Below are positions 33,474 through 41,430 of a stretch of 64,000 bases of DNA, piece by piece. Each line of letters starts with the position of its first letter. Position 1 is the first letter of the stretch. The stretch comes from Chitinophagaceae bacterium (lineage in GTDB: Bacteria; Bacteroidota; Bacteroidia; Chitinophagales; Chitinophagaceae). The position numbers and the translations under genes were made by a program. Under the pieces are notes generated by a model. It was not told where the DNA came from. It searched no databases and saw only the letters and a list, made by a program, of their open reading frames with translations. Location: positions 62,001 through 126,000 of the forward strand of contig JAMLGT010000002.1 in assembly GCA_023957755.1 (NCBI GenBank), in the 5' to 3' direction.

Positions 33474-33503
33474 CCACTTCACATTGAGGAAGTGGTTTTT
33501 TTT
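33474..33503 (+). terminator. Rho-independent terminator of the small lipoprotein gene
   Basis: CCACTTC (33474-33480) pairs with GAAGTGG (33489-33495), followed by eight T. Confidence 0.88.
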
Positions 33504-33610
33504 ATGCCCCTGCCTTTCAGGAGACGGCTGCAGGTATTCCGGCAGTTGTGGTATGCTGAGCATCGCGGGATTACTTTGGAGAGAAATAATGAGGTTTCAC
33601 AAAAAAAAAT

Positions 33611-33640
33611 TTTGTAATTAAAATTTGTCTATTACTTTTG
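33611..33640 (+). promoter_or_regulatory. Promoter of the aromatic amino-acid operon
   Basis: TTTG (33611-33614), an 18-nt spacer and TACTTTTG (33633-33640) match both elements of the Bacteroidota promoter. It places the transcript start within a few bases of the leader-peptide ATG at 33649. Confidence 0.75.
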
Positions 33641-33648
33641 ACCCCGAA

Positions 33649-33741
33649 ATGAACAAGACAAAGGCGCATAACTGGTTTTACTTTAGCTACTTTTTTAGCT
33701 TTTACTTTAGTAACAGCCGGGATCGTCTTGTTGTAAGATAA
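33649..33741 (+). CDS. Aromatic leader peptide (Phe/Tyr/Trp attenuator)
   Basis: This 30-codon frame starts with ATG 8 bases after the -7 element and ends with TAA at 33739-33741. Residues 9-20 read WFYFSYFFSFYF: six Phe, three Tyr, one Trp and two Ser. The operon that follows makes Phe and Tyr and supplies chorismate. The arrangement is that of leader peptides which sense charged tRNA by ribosome stalling. If the ribosome stalls within codons 9-18, the segment 33716-33723 stays free. If it reaches the stop codon it covers that segment. The peptide itself probably has no other function. Too short for ordinary gene finders. Confidence 0.85.
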   Translation: MNKTKAHNWFYFSYFFSFYFSNSRDRLVVR

Positions 33742-33775
33742 ACTGAAATTAGAAACAAGTAATATGAATCCCGGC
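33716..33775 (+). promoter_or_regulatory. Antiterminator hairpin of the aromatic attenuator
   Basis: GCCGGGAT (33716-33723, inside the end of the leader frame) is complementary over 8 bp to ATCCCGGC (33768-33775). CTTGTT (33727-33732) pairs with AACAAG (33754-33759) as a second, inner stem. Forming this structure uses the 5' arm of the downstream terminator, so the two are mutually exclusive. Confidence 0.78.
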
Positions 33776-33796
33776 ACAAAAAGCCGGGATTTTTTT
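33767..33796 (+). terminator. Attenuator terminator in front of pheA
   Basis: AATCCCGGC (33767-33775) and GCCGGGATT (33783-33791) form a perfect 9-bp stem with a 7-nt loop, ending in six T (33791-33796). The pheA ATG follows at 33802, so the terminator serves the leader transcript and not an upstream gene. Confidence 0.9.
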
Positions 33797-33801
33797 GTAT
33801 T

Positions 33802-34650
33802 ATGAAAAAGAAAATAGCCATTCAGGGATACGAAGGATCCTTTCACCAACTTGCAGGAATTGAATATTTCGGAGAAGACTTTGAGCCCATCTGTTGTGCT
33901 TCGTTCAAGGAAGTGGTGAATCAGGTAAAGAATAATCCTGATTGCTATGGGGGAGTGATGGCTATAGAAAACTCCATTGCCGGTAGTATTTTACCAAACT
34001 ATAATCTCATATCCAGGTCAGGATTGCAGATACCCGGCGAAATCTATTTGCAAATAGACCAGAACCTTCTGGTGAATCCGGGTGTGAGGCTGGAGGATAT
34101 TCACGAAGTACACTCACACCACATGGCATTGTTGCAGTGTGCTGACTTTTTGGAGACCAGGCCCTGGCGATTGATCGAGACTGAAGATACCGCGCTGAGT
34201 GCCTATCACGTACACAAGACCAAGACCGGGTGTATTGCTGCCATAGCCGGAGCCTTTGCAGCAGAGAAATTTAACCTGGAGATTTTGAAAGGTAATATCC
34301 AGACCGAGAAAAATAATTATACCCGCTTCTGGATACTTCAGAAAGAGTTACATCTGAATAAAGATGCGGACAAAGCAAGTATGGTATTTCAGACCGACCA
34401 CTCTAAAGGAAGCCTTGCGCGGGTACTTACCAAAATATCTGATTGTGGAGTGAATCTGAGCAAACTTCAATCAATGCCCATACCGGGAAGCGACTGGCTT
34501 TATGCATTCCATGCCGACTGTGAATTTGCTGATCTAGCTCAGTGGGAAAGCCTGCTTGAAGCTATAAAGCCATTTATTGCAGATGTATTGGTATATGGTG
34601 TTTATAGAAATGGAAAACTTCATAAAAACTGCGATTTAAATAATGCCTGA
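33802..34650 (+). CDS. pheA: Prephenate dehydratase
   Basis: The enzyme converts prephenate to phenylpyruvate. The 282-residue monofunctional protein has a dehydratase domain (about 3-185: IAIQGYEGSFHQLAG, GGVMAIENSIAGSI, ETEDTALSAYHV, and NYTRFWIL, whose Thr-Arg-Phe is catalytic). A C-terminal ACT domain (about 195-275) is expected to bind Phe for feedback control. In the ACT domain the usual ESRP is replaced by QSMP (LSKLQSMPIP). The chorismate mutase needed upstream is fused to the DAHP synthase in the same operon. It overlaps the aminotransferase gene by 8 nt. Confidence 0.95.
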   Translation: MKKKIAIQGYEGSFHQLAGIEYFGEDFEPICCASFKEVVNQVKNNPDCYGGVMAIENSIAGSILPNYNLISRSGLQIPGEIYLQIDQNLLVNPGVRLEDIHEVHSHHMALLQCADFLETRPWRLIETEDTALSAYHVHKTKTGCIAAIAGAFAAEKFNLEILKGNIQTEKNNYTRFWILQKELHLNKDADKASMVFQTDHSKGSLARVLTKISDCGVNLSKLQSMPIPGSDWLYAFHADCEFADLAQWESLLEAIKPFIADVLVYGVYRNGKLHKNCDLNNA

Positions 34651-35842
34651 AACAATAAAATTGAAAATGGAAATGGATATTAGAGTAGCGGACCGGCTAG
34701 GCACAGTAGAAGAATACTATTTTGCGCGTAAACTCCGCCAGATAGATCAGATGAATAAAGAAGGAAGGCAGGTTATCAATCTGGGGATTGGCAGTCCTGA
34801 CCAGCCCCCACATCCTGAGGTGGTACGCACACTTAGCGTGGAAGCATTAAAGCCTAATACGCACGGATATCAAAATTATAAGGGGCACCCTGCATTGCGG
34901 CAGGCAGCAGCAGCATGGTACCAGAAATATTATGGAGTGGAATTAAATCCGGATACGGAAATATTGCCTTTGATTGGAAGTAAAGAAGGTATCATGCATG
35001 TTTGCATGACCTATATCAATCCGGGCGATAGGGTTTTGATACCCAATCCCGGCTATCCTACTTATAGGAGTGCAGCCACTATCGCAGGAGCAGAGGTGCT
35101 GGCCTATTCTCTGAAAAAGGAGCACAATTGGGAACCTGATTTTGATGAGTTGGCTATGTGGGCAGCAAGGGGAGTGAAACTCATGTTTGTCAATTATCCT
35201 CAGATGCCTACAGGCAAAGTGCCCGACAGGCAATTGTTTGAGCGATTAATTGCCTTTGCGAAGGAGCACCATATCCTCATTTGCCATGACAACCCATACA
35301 GCTTCATTCTCAATGATAACCCTATGAGTATGCTCTCGATTGAAGGGGCTAAGGAGGTGGTGATAGAACTTAATTCACTCAGCAAGAGCCATAATATGGC
35401 AGGATGGAGGGTAGGGTTTGCAATGGCATCAGCCACACGCATCGGTGAGGTGATGCGGTTTAAGAGTAATATGGATAGCGGTATGTTTTTGCCGTTGCAA
35501 CTTGCAGCAGCTAAGGCGCTTTCGCTTGGTGATGAATGGTACAGTCATGTGAATGAGGTGTATAGGAAAAGGCGAGAACTGGTATGCCAGCTCCTCGATG
35601 TGATAGGAGCAAAATATGAAAGAAAACAGGCGGGATTATTTGTGTGGGCAGCGATTCCGGAAGTGTATGAATCGGGATATGAATTAAGTGATAAGATTTT
35701 GGATAGCAGTAATGTATTCATCACCCCCGGTGGTATTTTCGGAGATGCAGGTAACCAATTCATACGTGTAAGCCTCTGTGTAAGTGAAGAAAAGATCAGA
35801 GAGGCAATTGAAAGAATCAGGAACAACTTTATTGACAGATGA
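34643..35842 (+). CDS. Class I/II pyridoxal-phosphate aminotransferase (probable aromatic)
   Basis: The 399-residue fold-type I enzyme has INLGIGSPDQPPHPEV near the N terminus, PNPGYPTYRSA, VNYPQMPTGKV, HDNPYSFI, the PLP lysine Lys248 in LNSLSKSHNMAGWRVGF, and RVSLCVSEEKI with the carboxylate-binding Arg. Its place between prephenate dehydratase and prephenate dehydrogenase points to the last step of Phe and Tyr synthesis, transamination of phenylpyruvate and 4-hydroxyphenylpyruvate. Sequence alone does not exclude an LL-diaminopimelate-like activity. It overlaps both neighbours. Confidence 0.88.
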   Translation: MPETIKLKMEMDIRVADRLGTVEEYYFARKLRQIDQMNKEGRQVINLGIGSPDQPPHPEVVRTLSVEALKPNTHGYQNYKGHPALRQAAAAWYQKYYGVELNPDTEILPLIGSKEGIMHVCMTYINPGDRVLIPNPGYPTYRSAATIAGAEVLAYSLKKEHNWEPDFDELAMWAARGVKLMFVNYPQMPTGKVPDRQLFERLIAFAKEHHILICHDNPYSFILNDNPMSMLSIEGAKEVVIELNSLSKSHNMAGWRVGFAMASATRIGEVMRFKSNMDSGMFLPLQLAAAKALSLGDEWYSHVNEVYRKRRELVCQLLDVIGAKYERKQAGLFVWAAIPEVYESGYELSDKILDSSNVFITPGGIFGDAGNQFIRVSLCVSEEKIREAIERIRNNFIDR

Positions 35843-36681
35843 GGACAATTGGAATTATAGGTACAGGGTTAATAGGAGGTTCAATGGCATTGAAGCTTCG
35901 GGAGAAGGGGTTTGCTGACAAGTTTATTGGCGCGGACACCGACGAGCATCATGCACACAGGGCTGTAGAACTGGGTTTGGTCGACAAGACGGGGTCTGTA
36001 GATGAATTAATTGCGCAGTCAGACATCATCGTCATTGCAATCCCTGTGGTGGCCACCGAAAAAATGTTGAGTAAGGTGTTGGACAGTGCCGAAGGGAAGG
36101 TGGTGCTGGATGTGGGATCTACAAAAATGTCATTGTGTGAGTCAGTGAAGAACCATTCTAACCGGCAAGCTTTTGTGGCCACGCACCCTATGTGGGGTAC
36201 CGAATACAGTGGGCCTGATGCGGCTACCCGTATGAGTTTTGAAGGTAATGTGGTGGTGATATGCGATAGAAACCTATCGGGGAAGCAAGCCCTTGGCCTG
36301 ACTGAAGAAGTTTATGATGCACTGGGGATGAAGATAGTGTATATGGATTCTGAAGCCCATGATTTGCATGCTGCCTATGTGAGCCACATTTCGCACATCA
36401 CTTCATTCGCATTAGCTAATACAGTATTAGAGAAGGAGAAGGAGGACAGCGCTATTTTTCAGATGGCGAGTGCAGGTTTTGAGAGCACGGTCCGACTGGC
36501 AAAAAGCAACCCTGATATGTGGCTGGCTATTTTTAAGCAAAACCGGGAAAATGTACTGGACGTATTGAATGAACATATCACCCAGCTAAAGAAGTTTAGA
36601 AGTTGCTTTGAGAAAGACAACTATGAATACATGCATGAGCTTATGGAGAATGCCAATAAAATTAAACGAATTATTAAATAG
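35839..36681 (+). CDS. tyrA: Prephenate dehydrogenase
   Basis: TyrA oxidises prephenate to 4-hydroxyphenylpyruvate with NAD(P)+. The 280-residue protein has the Rossmann motif GIIGTGLIGGSMALKLRE at the N terminus, VLDVGSTKMSL, the catalytic-histidine region ATHPMWGTEYSGPDAA, and HDLHAAYVSHISHITSFALA. No ACT domain is present. Its ATG overlaps the aminotransferase stop (ATGA), and the next gene begins 7 nt after its stop. Confidence 0.95.
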   Translation: MRTIGIIGTGLIGGSMALKLREKGFADKFIGADTDEHHAHRAVELGLVDKTGSVDELIAQSDIIVIAIPVVATEKMLSKVLDSAEGKVVLDVGSTKMSLCESVKNHSNRQAFVATHPMWGTEYSGPDAATRMSFEGNVVVICDRNLSGKQALGLTEEVYDALGMKIVYMDSEAHDLHAAYVSHISHITSFALANTVLEKEKEDSAIFQMASAGFESTVRLAKSNPDMWLAIFKQNRENVLDVLNEHITQLKKFRSCFEKDNYEYMHELMENANKIKRIIK

Positions 36682-36688
36682 CATACTA

Positions 36689-37777
36689 ATGACACAACAA
36701 ACCGAGACAATGACGAAGAACCTTACCGATATCTGGGCTAAACGTCCCCTGATTATCAGCGGCCCATGCAGTGCCGAAAGCGAAGAACAAGTACTCACTA
36801 CAGCCCGTGCACTTGCATCTACAGGAAAAGTAGATGTGTTGCGGGCAGGAATTTGGAAACCTCGTACCAAACCCGGGATGTTTGAGGGTATTGGCGTGAA
36901 AGGGTTGCCCTGGCTTGTGAAGGCAAAGCAGGAAACCGGTTTGCCCATTGCCGTCGAAGTGGCCACAGCCAGACACGTGGAAAATGCGTTGCAGTTTGAT
37001 GTGGATATACTCTGGATAGGTGCACGCACTACAGTGAATCCGTTCAGCGTACAGGAAGTGTGTGATGCATTGAAGGGAACCAATGTGCCGGTGCTTATTA
37101 AGAATCCGGTAAATCCTGATCTTGAACTGTGGAGTGGAGGAATTGAAAGACTCATCAAAGCAGGTGTAAAGGAAATCGGAATGATACATCGTGGGTTTTC
37201 AAATTTTGGGAATACCGAATTCAGGAATGCGCCCATGTGGCAACTGCCTATCGAAATGAAAAGAAGATATCCTGACATGTTATTGGTATGTGATCCTTCC
37301 CATATCTGTGGTAACCGTACGGGACTGGCTTCTATTTCGCAGAAGAGTATTGACCTCGGTTTCGGAGGTTTGATGATAGAGTCGCATGTGGATCCGGACA
37401 ATGCATGGAGTGATGCCAAGCAGCAAATTACTCCGCAAGTGCTTCTGGAAATGCTGGATCATTTGGTATGGCGCGAAGAGAGTAGCGATGAAAAAGAATT
37501 CCTGAATGCGCTGGCTAAATTAAGAGAGCAAATCAATCAGATCGATGATGAACTTCTTTCACTCATCGGTCAGCGAATGAAAGTAGCAGATAAGATTGGG
37601 CAATACAAAAAAGAAAATAAGATAACTATCTTGCAGACCAACCGTTGGAATGAAATTCTGGCCAAAGCCTTTGAGAAAGGAGAAAAGTTTGGGCTCAGCA
37701 AAGATTTTGTTACCAGGTATTTTGATGCGATCCACATGGAAAGTATCAATCACCAAAATAAAATAATGAATGACTAA
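36689..37777 (+). CDS. Bifunctional 3-deoxy-7-phosphoheptulonate synthase / chorismate mutase
   Basis: The 362-residue protein performs the first step of the shikimate pathway and the chorismate-to-prephenate step. The DAHP synthase domain (about 15-260) shows RPLIISGPCSAESEEQV, RAGIWKPRTKPGMFEGIG, GARTTVNPFSVQE and CDPSHICGNR. The C-terminal AroQ-type mutase (about 270-355) shows LREQINQIDDELLSLIGQRMKVADKIGQYKKENK. The frame continues upstream into tyrA (to 36608), but ATG 36689 is the sensible start. The mutase domain may also provide feedback control, as known in related DAHP synthases. Confidence 0.94.
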   Translation: MTQQTETMTKNLTDIWAKRPLIISGPCSAESEEQVLTTARALASTGKVDVLRAGIWKPRTKPGMFEGIGVKGLPWLVKAKQETGLPIAVEVATARHVENALQFDVDILWIGARTTVNPFSVQEVCDALKGTNVPVLIKNPVNPDLELWSGGIERLIKAGVKEIGMIHRGFSNFGNTEFRNAPMWQLPIEMKRRYPDMLLVCDPSHICGNRTGLASISQKSIDLGFGGLMIESHVDPDNAWSDAKQQITPQVLLEMLDHLVWREESSDEKEFLNALAKLREQINQIDDELLSLIGQRMKVADKIGQYKKENKITILQTNRWNEILAKAFEKGEKFGLSKDFVTRYFDAIHMESINHQNKIMND

Positions 37778-38804
37778 GAAGGAAGTGGTGCCATTCAGAT
37801 TTTCTGACAAAGAGGTGCAGTGTCTGTTTGGAGTAACCTTTGATGATATTAGAGAGAGGCTCTCAGACAAGAGAGTAGTCTGGATTACTGATGAACACTT
37901 TTATACAAAATATCCGCAGGACTTTCCCGCAGGCCAGTGTATTATATTACCTGCCGGAGAAGCGCATAAGACGCAGGAAACGGTGGGAAGAGCCATAGAC
38001 GAACTTTTGAATATGGAAGCCGACCGCGAAGTATTTCTAATGGGAGTAGGAGGGGGTGTGGTGACTGATATGGTGGGCTATATCGCTTCCATTTATTTGC
38101 GTGGTGTGAAGTTTGCTTTTGCACCTTCCTCTGTGCTGGCAATGGTGGATGCCGCAGTAGGTGGCAAGAATGGGGTTAATGTGGGATTGTTTAAAAATCA
38201 GGTAGGGGTGATCAGGCAGCCTGAATATTTATTCTATAATTTCTCATTTCTTCATACGTTGCCTGAACTGGAATGGATTAGCGGGTTTGCAGAAATCATA
38301 AAGCATGCCTGTATCCATGATGCGGAGATGTTCCGGTTTTTGTGGAACAACAGTCTGGAAGATTTCAGAAAAGATCTATCGGTAACGGGGGAGCTGATAC
38401 GTAAGAATGCAGAATTGAAATTCAGTGTAGCTTCAGGCGATGAGCGGGAGAGCGGACAGCGCAGGTTGCTCAACTTTGGGCATACTCTCGGGCACGCCAT
38501 TGAGAATATCACAACGATGCCACACGGATTTGCCATCAGCATAGGGATGGTGTTTGCATGCAGATTGTCAGAGAAGCTGGAAGGCTTTGATCCTGAAAAG
38601 ACAGAGTGGTTGATCCAATTGTTGAAGAAATATCATCTTCCTGTAGAGGCAGATTATAGTAAGGAAAAAGCATGGGATATACTCGTGCATGACAAAAAGA
38701 AGTCGGGCGACTCGATTCATTTCATTTTACTGAAAGATATCGGGGAGGGGGTAGTACATTCCCTTTCGCTGAGCGAGTTGAAAAAATTATTCTTTGAAAT
38801 GTAA
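37770..38804 (+). CDS. aroB: 3-dehydroquinate synthase
   Basis: AroB cyclises DAHP to 3-dehydroquinate, the second step of the shikimate pathway. The 344-residue protein contains GGGVVTDMVGYIASIYLRGVKFAFAPSSVLAMVDAAVGGKNGVN (NAD-binding and metal/substrate site), GFAEIIKHACIHD, and LLNFGHTLGHAIE with zinc-ligand histidines. Its start overlaps the end of the upstream gene by 8 nt. Confidence 0.95.
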   Translation: MTKKEVVPFRFSDKEVQCLFGVTFDDIRERLSDKRVVWITDEHFYTKYPQDFPAGQCIILPAGEAHKTQETVGRAIDELLNMEADREVFLMGVGGGVVTDMVGYIASIYLRGVKFAFAPSSVLAMVDAAVGGKNGVNVGLFKNQVGVIRQPEYLFYNFSFLHTLPELEWISGFAEIIKHACIHDAEMFRFLWNNSLEDFRKDLSVTGELIRKNAELKFSVASGDERESGQRRLLNFGHTLGHAIENITTMPHGFAISIGMVFACRLSEKLEGFDPEKTEWLIQLLKKYHLPVEADYSKEKAWDILVHDKKKSGDSIHFILLKDIGEGVVHSLSLSELKKLFFEM

Positions 38805-38813
38805 CTGTTTATA

Positions 38814-40100
38814 ATGCAGGTTAAGATTCATCCATCCTCATTAATGGGGAGTATTCAGGCCCCGCCATCGAAGAGTTGTACGCAACGTGCCTGCGCAGCG
38901 GCTTTAATAAGTGAGGGTAAGACTATTGTTGAAAATATTGGAAACAGTAACGATGAGATGGCTGCTGTAGATATTATACGCCGGTTGGGGGCTGAGGTAA
39001 CGGTGAAGGGTAATCGGTTAGCTGTGGTGTCAGGCAGCAATATTTTCAAGTGTGGAAATCCTAATGAGAGCCGGATAGTGGATCCCGGTGAAAGTGGCCT
39101 GAGCATGCGGATGTTTGCCCCTATAGCAGCGTTATTCAACTTTGATATCACCTTCACAGGTAAAGGAAGCCTGGTACAACGCCCGATGGATTTTCTGAAT
39201 ACCTATCTCCCCAAACTGGGCGTCACAGTCTTTTCTAACAATGGTAAATTGCCTATCACGATCCGCGGCCCCTTAAAACCTCAGGAGATTACTGTGGCAG
39301 GTGGCCTGAGCTCTCAATTCCTTACCGGGATGTTATTTGCGTATGCCCGTGCAGTGACGAGCCCTATTATCCTGAGAGTGGATAACCTCATGAGCAAACC
39401 TTACATCGATCTTACCCTTGATGTATTGAGAAAATTTGGCTTTAGGGTAACCCATCAGGATTACAAACGGTTCGAACTGCTTCCCTATAAACCAGTAGCA
39501 GGAAGTGTTATTAAATACAAGGTGGAAGGCGACTGGAGCAATGCGGCTTTTCTATTAGTCGCCGGCGCTATAGCAGGGCCGGTAGCAGTGCGGGGAATGG
39601 AGATGGATTCGGTTCAGGGCGACCGTGAAGTGATGAATGCCCTATATCAGTGTGGTGCTGAAGTAAAGATTGGCCGGGGGGGAATCATAGTGAATCCCGG
39701 AGAACTGAAGGCATTTGAATTTGATGCCACGCACTGTCCTGATCTCTTTCCTCCGTTAGTGGCCCTTGCCTCCTACTGTAAAGGACGTACTATTATTCGC
39801 GGAGTGACGAGGCTGCTTCATAAAGAAAGTAACAGGGCACTGGCACTCAGAGAGGAGTTCCGAAAGATGAATGTAAATATTATCCTTGACGGAGATATTA
39901 TGAAGGTTGATGGGGCTGACCAGGTAATGGGGGCCAGAGTGTCATCACATAATGACCACAGAATGGCTATGGCTTGTGCGGTAGCGGCTCTGAAGGCAAA
40001 AGGTATTACACAGATAGCAGGTGCTGAAGCAGTAGATAAATCCTACCCTGAATTCTTCGAAGACATGATGAAACTTAAGATGCAGGTTTCAAAAATATAG
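38814..40100 (+). CDS. aroA: 3-phosphoshikimate 1-carboxyvinyltransferase (EPSP synthase)
   Basis: AroA joins shikimate 3-phosphate and phosphoenolpyruvate. The 428-residue protein has PPSKSCTQRACAAALI at the N terminus, DPGESGLSMRMFAP in the PEP-binding loop, GLSSQFLTGMLFAYA, EGDWSNAAFLLVAGAI and DHRMAMACAVAALKAKG near the C terminus. The PEP-loop sequence differs from the enterobacterial NAGTAMRPL type. It is the last gene of the aromatic operon. The other shikimate genes (aroE, aroK, aroC and dehydroquinase) are not in the window. Confidence 0.94.
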   Translation: MQVKIHPSSLMGSIQAPPSKSCTQRACAAALISEGKTIVENIGNSNDEMAAVDIIRRLGAEVTVKGNRLAVVSGSNIFKCGNPNESRIVDPGESGLSMRMFAPIAALFNFDITFTGKGSLVQRPMDFLNTYLPKLGVTVFSNNGKLPITIRGPLKPQEITVAGGLSSQFLTGMLFAYARAVTSPIILRVDNLMSKPYIDLTLDVLRKFGFRVTHQDYKRFELLPYKPVAGSVIKYKVEGDWSNAAFLLVAGAIAGPVAVRGMEMDSVQGDREVMNALYQCGAEVKIGRGGIIVNPGELKAFEFDATHCPDLFPPLVALASYCKGRTIIRGVTRLLHKESNRALALREEFRKMNVNIILDGDIMKVDGADQVMGARVSSHNDHRMAMACAVAALKAKGITQIAGAEAVDKSYPEFFEDMMKLKMQVSKI

Positions 40101-40134
40101 GCGCTGATTGTAACGGCAGTGGCAATAGTGATTC

Positions 40135-40392
40135 CTAGCTTGGCTGTACCGGGTTGGTGTTCTGTTCGGTAGTGGCAGGTTTGGTATCTTTTTCGTTCAT
40201 GCCAGCCTCCAATTCTTTTTTTACGTTCTCCTTAGCGTCGTTAAATTCGCGGATACCCTTACCAACTCCTCTCATCAGTTCCGGAATTTTTTTGCCTCCG
40301 AAGAATAGCAGTACGACCAGAAGGATAAGCATCCATTCAGGAAATCCGGGGGCTGAAATCAGAAAAAAGTTTTTCATCAGAATCGTAAGCAT
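40135..40392 (-). CDS. tatA: Sec-independent protein translocase subunit TatA/E
   Basis: TatA forms the pore of the twin-arginine export system with TatC, whose gene is at 57108-57989. The 85-residue protein has one transmembrane helix ([13 protein letters not shown]), the hinge GGKKIPEL, an amphipathic helix ([26 protein letters not shown]) and a polar tail. ATG 40392 is preferred over an in-frame GTG at 40398, with ATG 40377 also possible. Confidence 0.92.
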   Translation of the reverse strand: MLTILMKNFFLISAPGFPEWMLILLVVLLFFGGKKIPELMRGVGKGIREFNDAKENVKKELEAGMNEKDTKPATTEQNTNPVQPS

Positions 40393-40395
40393 GTT

Positions 40396-40409
40396 CACTT
40401 ATTTAAGTG
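40396..40409. promoter_or_regulatory. Palindrome between the tatA promoter and start
   Basis: CACTTA-TT-TAAGTG is a perfect 6-bp dyad located between the predicted transcript start and the tatA ATG, a possible repressor site. Confidence 0.35.
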
Positions 40410-40738
40410 TGATTTGATTAAGCAAAAATAAAGGATTTAAAGTATAGCTGCGTTTATTTAAAAAAGTTTAAGACATTACTTTAAGCCCCTTTTTATCAGC
40501 CCTTTATCCTTGTTATATTCAGAGGAGTGGCACTGGTAGTTGTTAATTGTCAGATATTTAGATAATTAATGCCTGGTTCATCATTTTGCGGGAACATGTT
40601 TTTCATTAAATAGGATATATTTTTTTATTCATCCATTTTTTTGGGGAACTTTCACCGGTGTTTTTTCTGCATAAGGGAAGTGAGGCAGGCCCATCGGTAA
40701 CCGGCATTTTCCTGCAGAGAAAAATAATACTATTCATT
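40399..40738. other. 340-bp divergent intergenic region between tatA and the VOC gene
   Basis: It contains the tatA promoter and most of its palindrome at one end. Towards the VOC gene I see no clear TAnnTTTG element and no small reading frame I would support. Confidence 0.4.
40423..40430 (-). promoter_or_regulatory. -7 element of tatA (TATTTTTG)
   Basis: A perfect TAnnTTTG match on the minus strand, 30 bases upstream of ATG 40392. Confidence 0.6.
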
Positions 40739-41266
40739 ATGAAGCGTACCATAATATTGATTATTGGATTTGTGGCAACTTTTTGTCTTGGATTTATATT
40801 CAGATCGCTTACAGCCGATGCACCAAACAACAATCATAATATGAAAAAGGTAACAGGAATTGGAGGTATATTTTTTAAATGCAAGGATCCGGAAAAGATG
40901 AGAGCATGGTATCAGGCTCATCTGGGACTGCATACAAATCAATATGGAGCCGTATTCGAGTGGTATCAGGGAGCTGACAGCACCAGGAAAGGATTTACCC
41001 AATGGAGTCCGTTCGGTGAGGGTACAAAATATTTTGAACCTTCCGAAAAAGACTTCATGATAAATTACAGGGTTGAGAATCTTGAATTGCTGGTGGAGGC
41101 ACTTAAGAAAGAAGGTGTTACTGTGTTGGATAAAATTGAATCGTACGATTATGGTAAATTCGTACATGTACTGGATGCGGAAGGAAATAAAATTGAATTG
41201 TGGGAGCCTAATGATTCTGAATATGAAAAGTTGGGCAAACAAATGGGAGCAGAGACTACAAAATAA
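40739..41266 (+). CDS. VOC (glyoxalase-like) family protein with N-terminal membrane anchor
   Basis: The core (KKVTGIGGIFFKCKDPEKMRAWYQAHLGLHTNQYGAVFEW...VHVLDAEGNKIELWEP) is a single vicinal-oxygen-chelate domain, with the metal-ligand glutamate in IELWEP. Unusually, about 35 residues precede it, comprising a hydrophobic helix (TIILIIGFVATFCLGFIF) and an Asn-rich linker. If translation starts at the ATG of MKKVTG (near 40841), the protein would be a standard cytoplasmic VOC protein. The substrate is unknown. It may be exported or anchored if the longer form is made. Confidence 0.8.
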   Translation: MKRTIILIIGFVATFCLGFIFRSLTADAPNNNHNMKKVTGIGGIFFKCKDPEKMRAWYQAHLGLHTNQYGAVFEWYQGADSTRKGFTQWSPFGEGTKYFEPSEKDFMINYRVENLELLVEALKKEGVTVLDKIESYDYGKFVHVLDAEGNKIELWEPNDSEYEKLGKQMGAETTK

Positions 41267-41430
41267 CTTTATAGTATTATTTACAGCAGGGATATCTTGC
41301 TGTGGGCTGAATAAACTTCAATAGAATAATGTGGCTATTGATACCGGCCTACCAGATTCTCAACAATATCATTTAGTAAACCATCAGGCACTATCGGGAG
41401 CAGAAGATAGAAACTCAATAATTTAAAAAC

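Noticed and set aside
33571-33849. A 92-codon minus-strand frame over the pheA leader
   Set aside because: Antisense to the leader peptide, both hairpins and the start of pheA; Lys/Val repeats arise from the AT-rich leader.
36608-36688. Upstream extension of the DAHP synthase/chorismate mutase frame
   Set aside because: It lies within tyrA and adds residues with no family match; ATG 36689 has normal spacing after the tyrA stop.
36586-37419. A 277-codon minus-strand frame
   Set aside because: Antisense to the DAHP synthase domain; no domain recognised.
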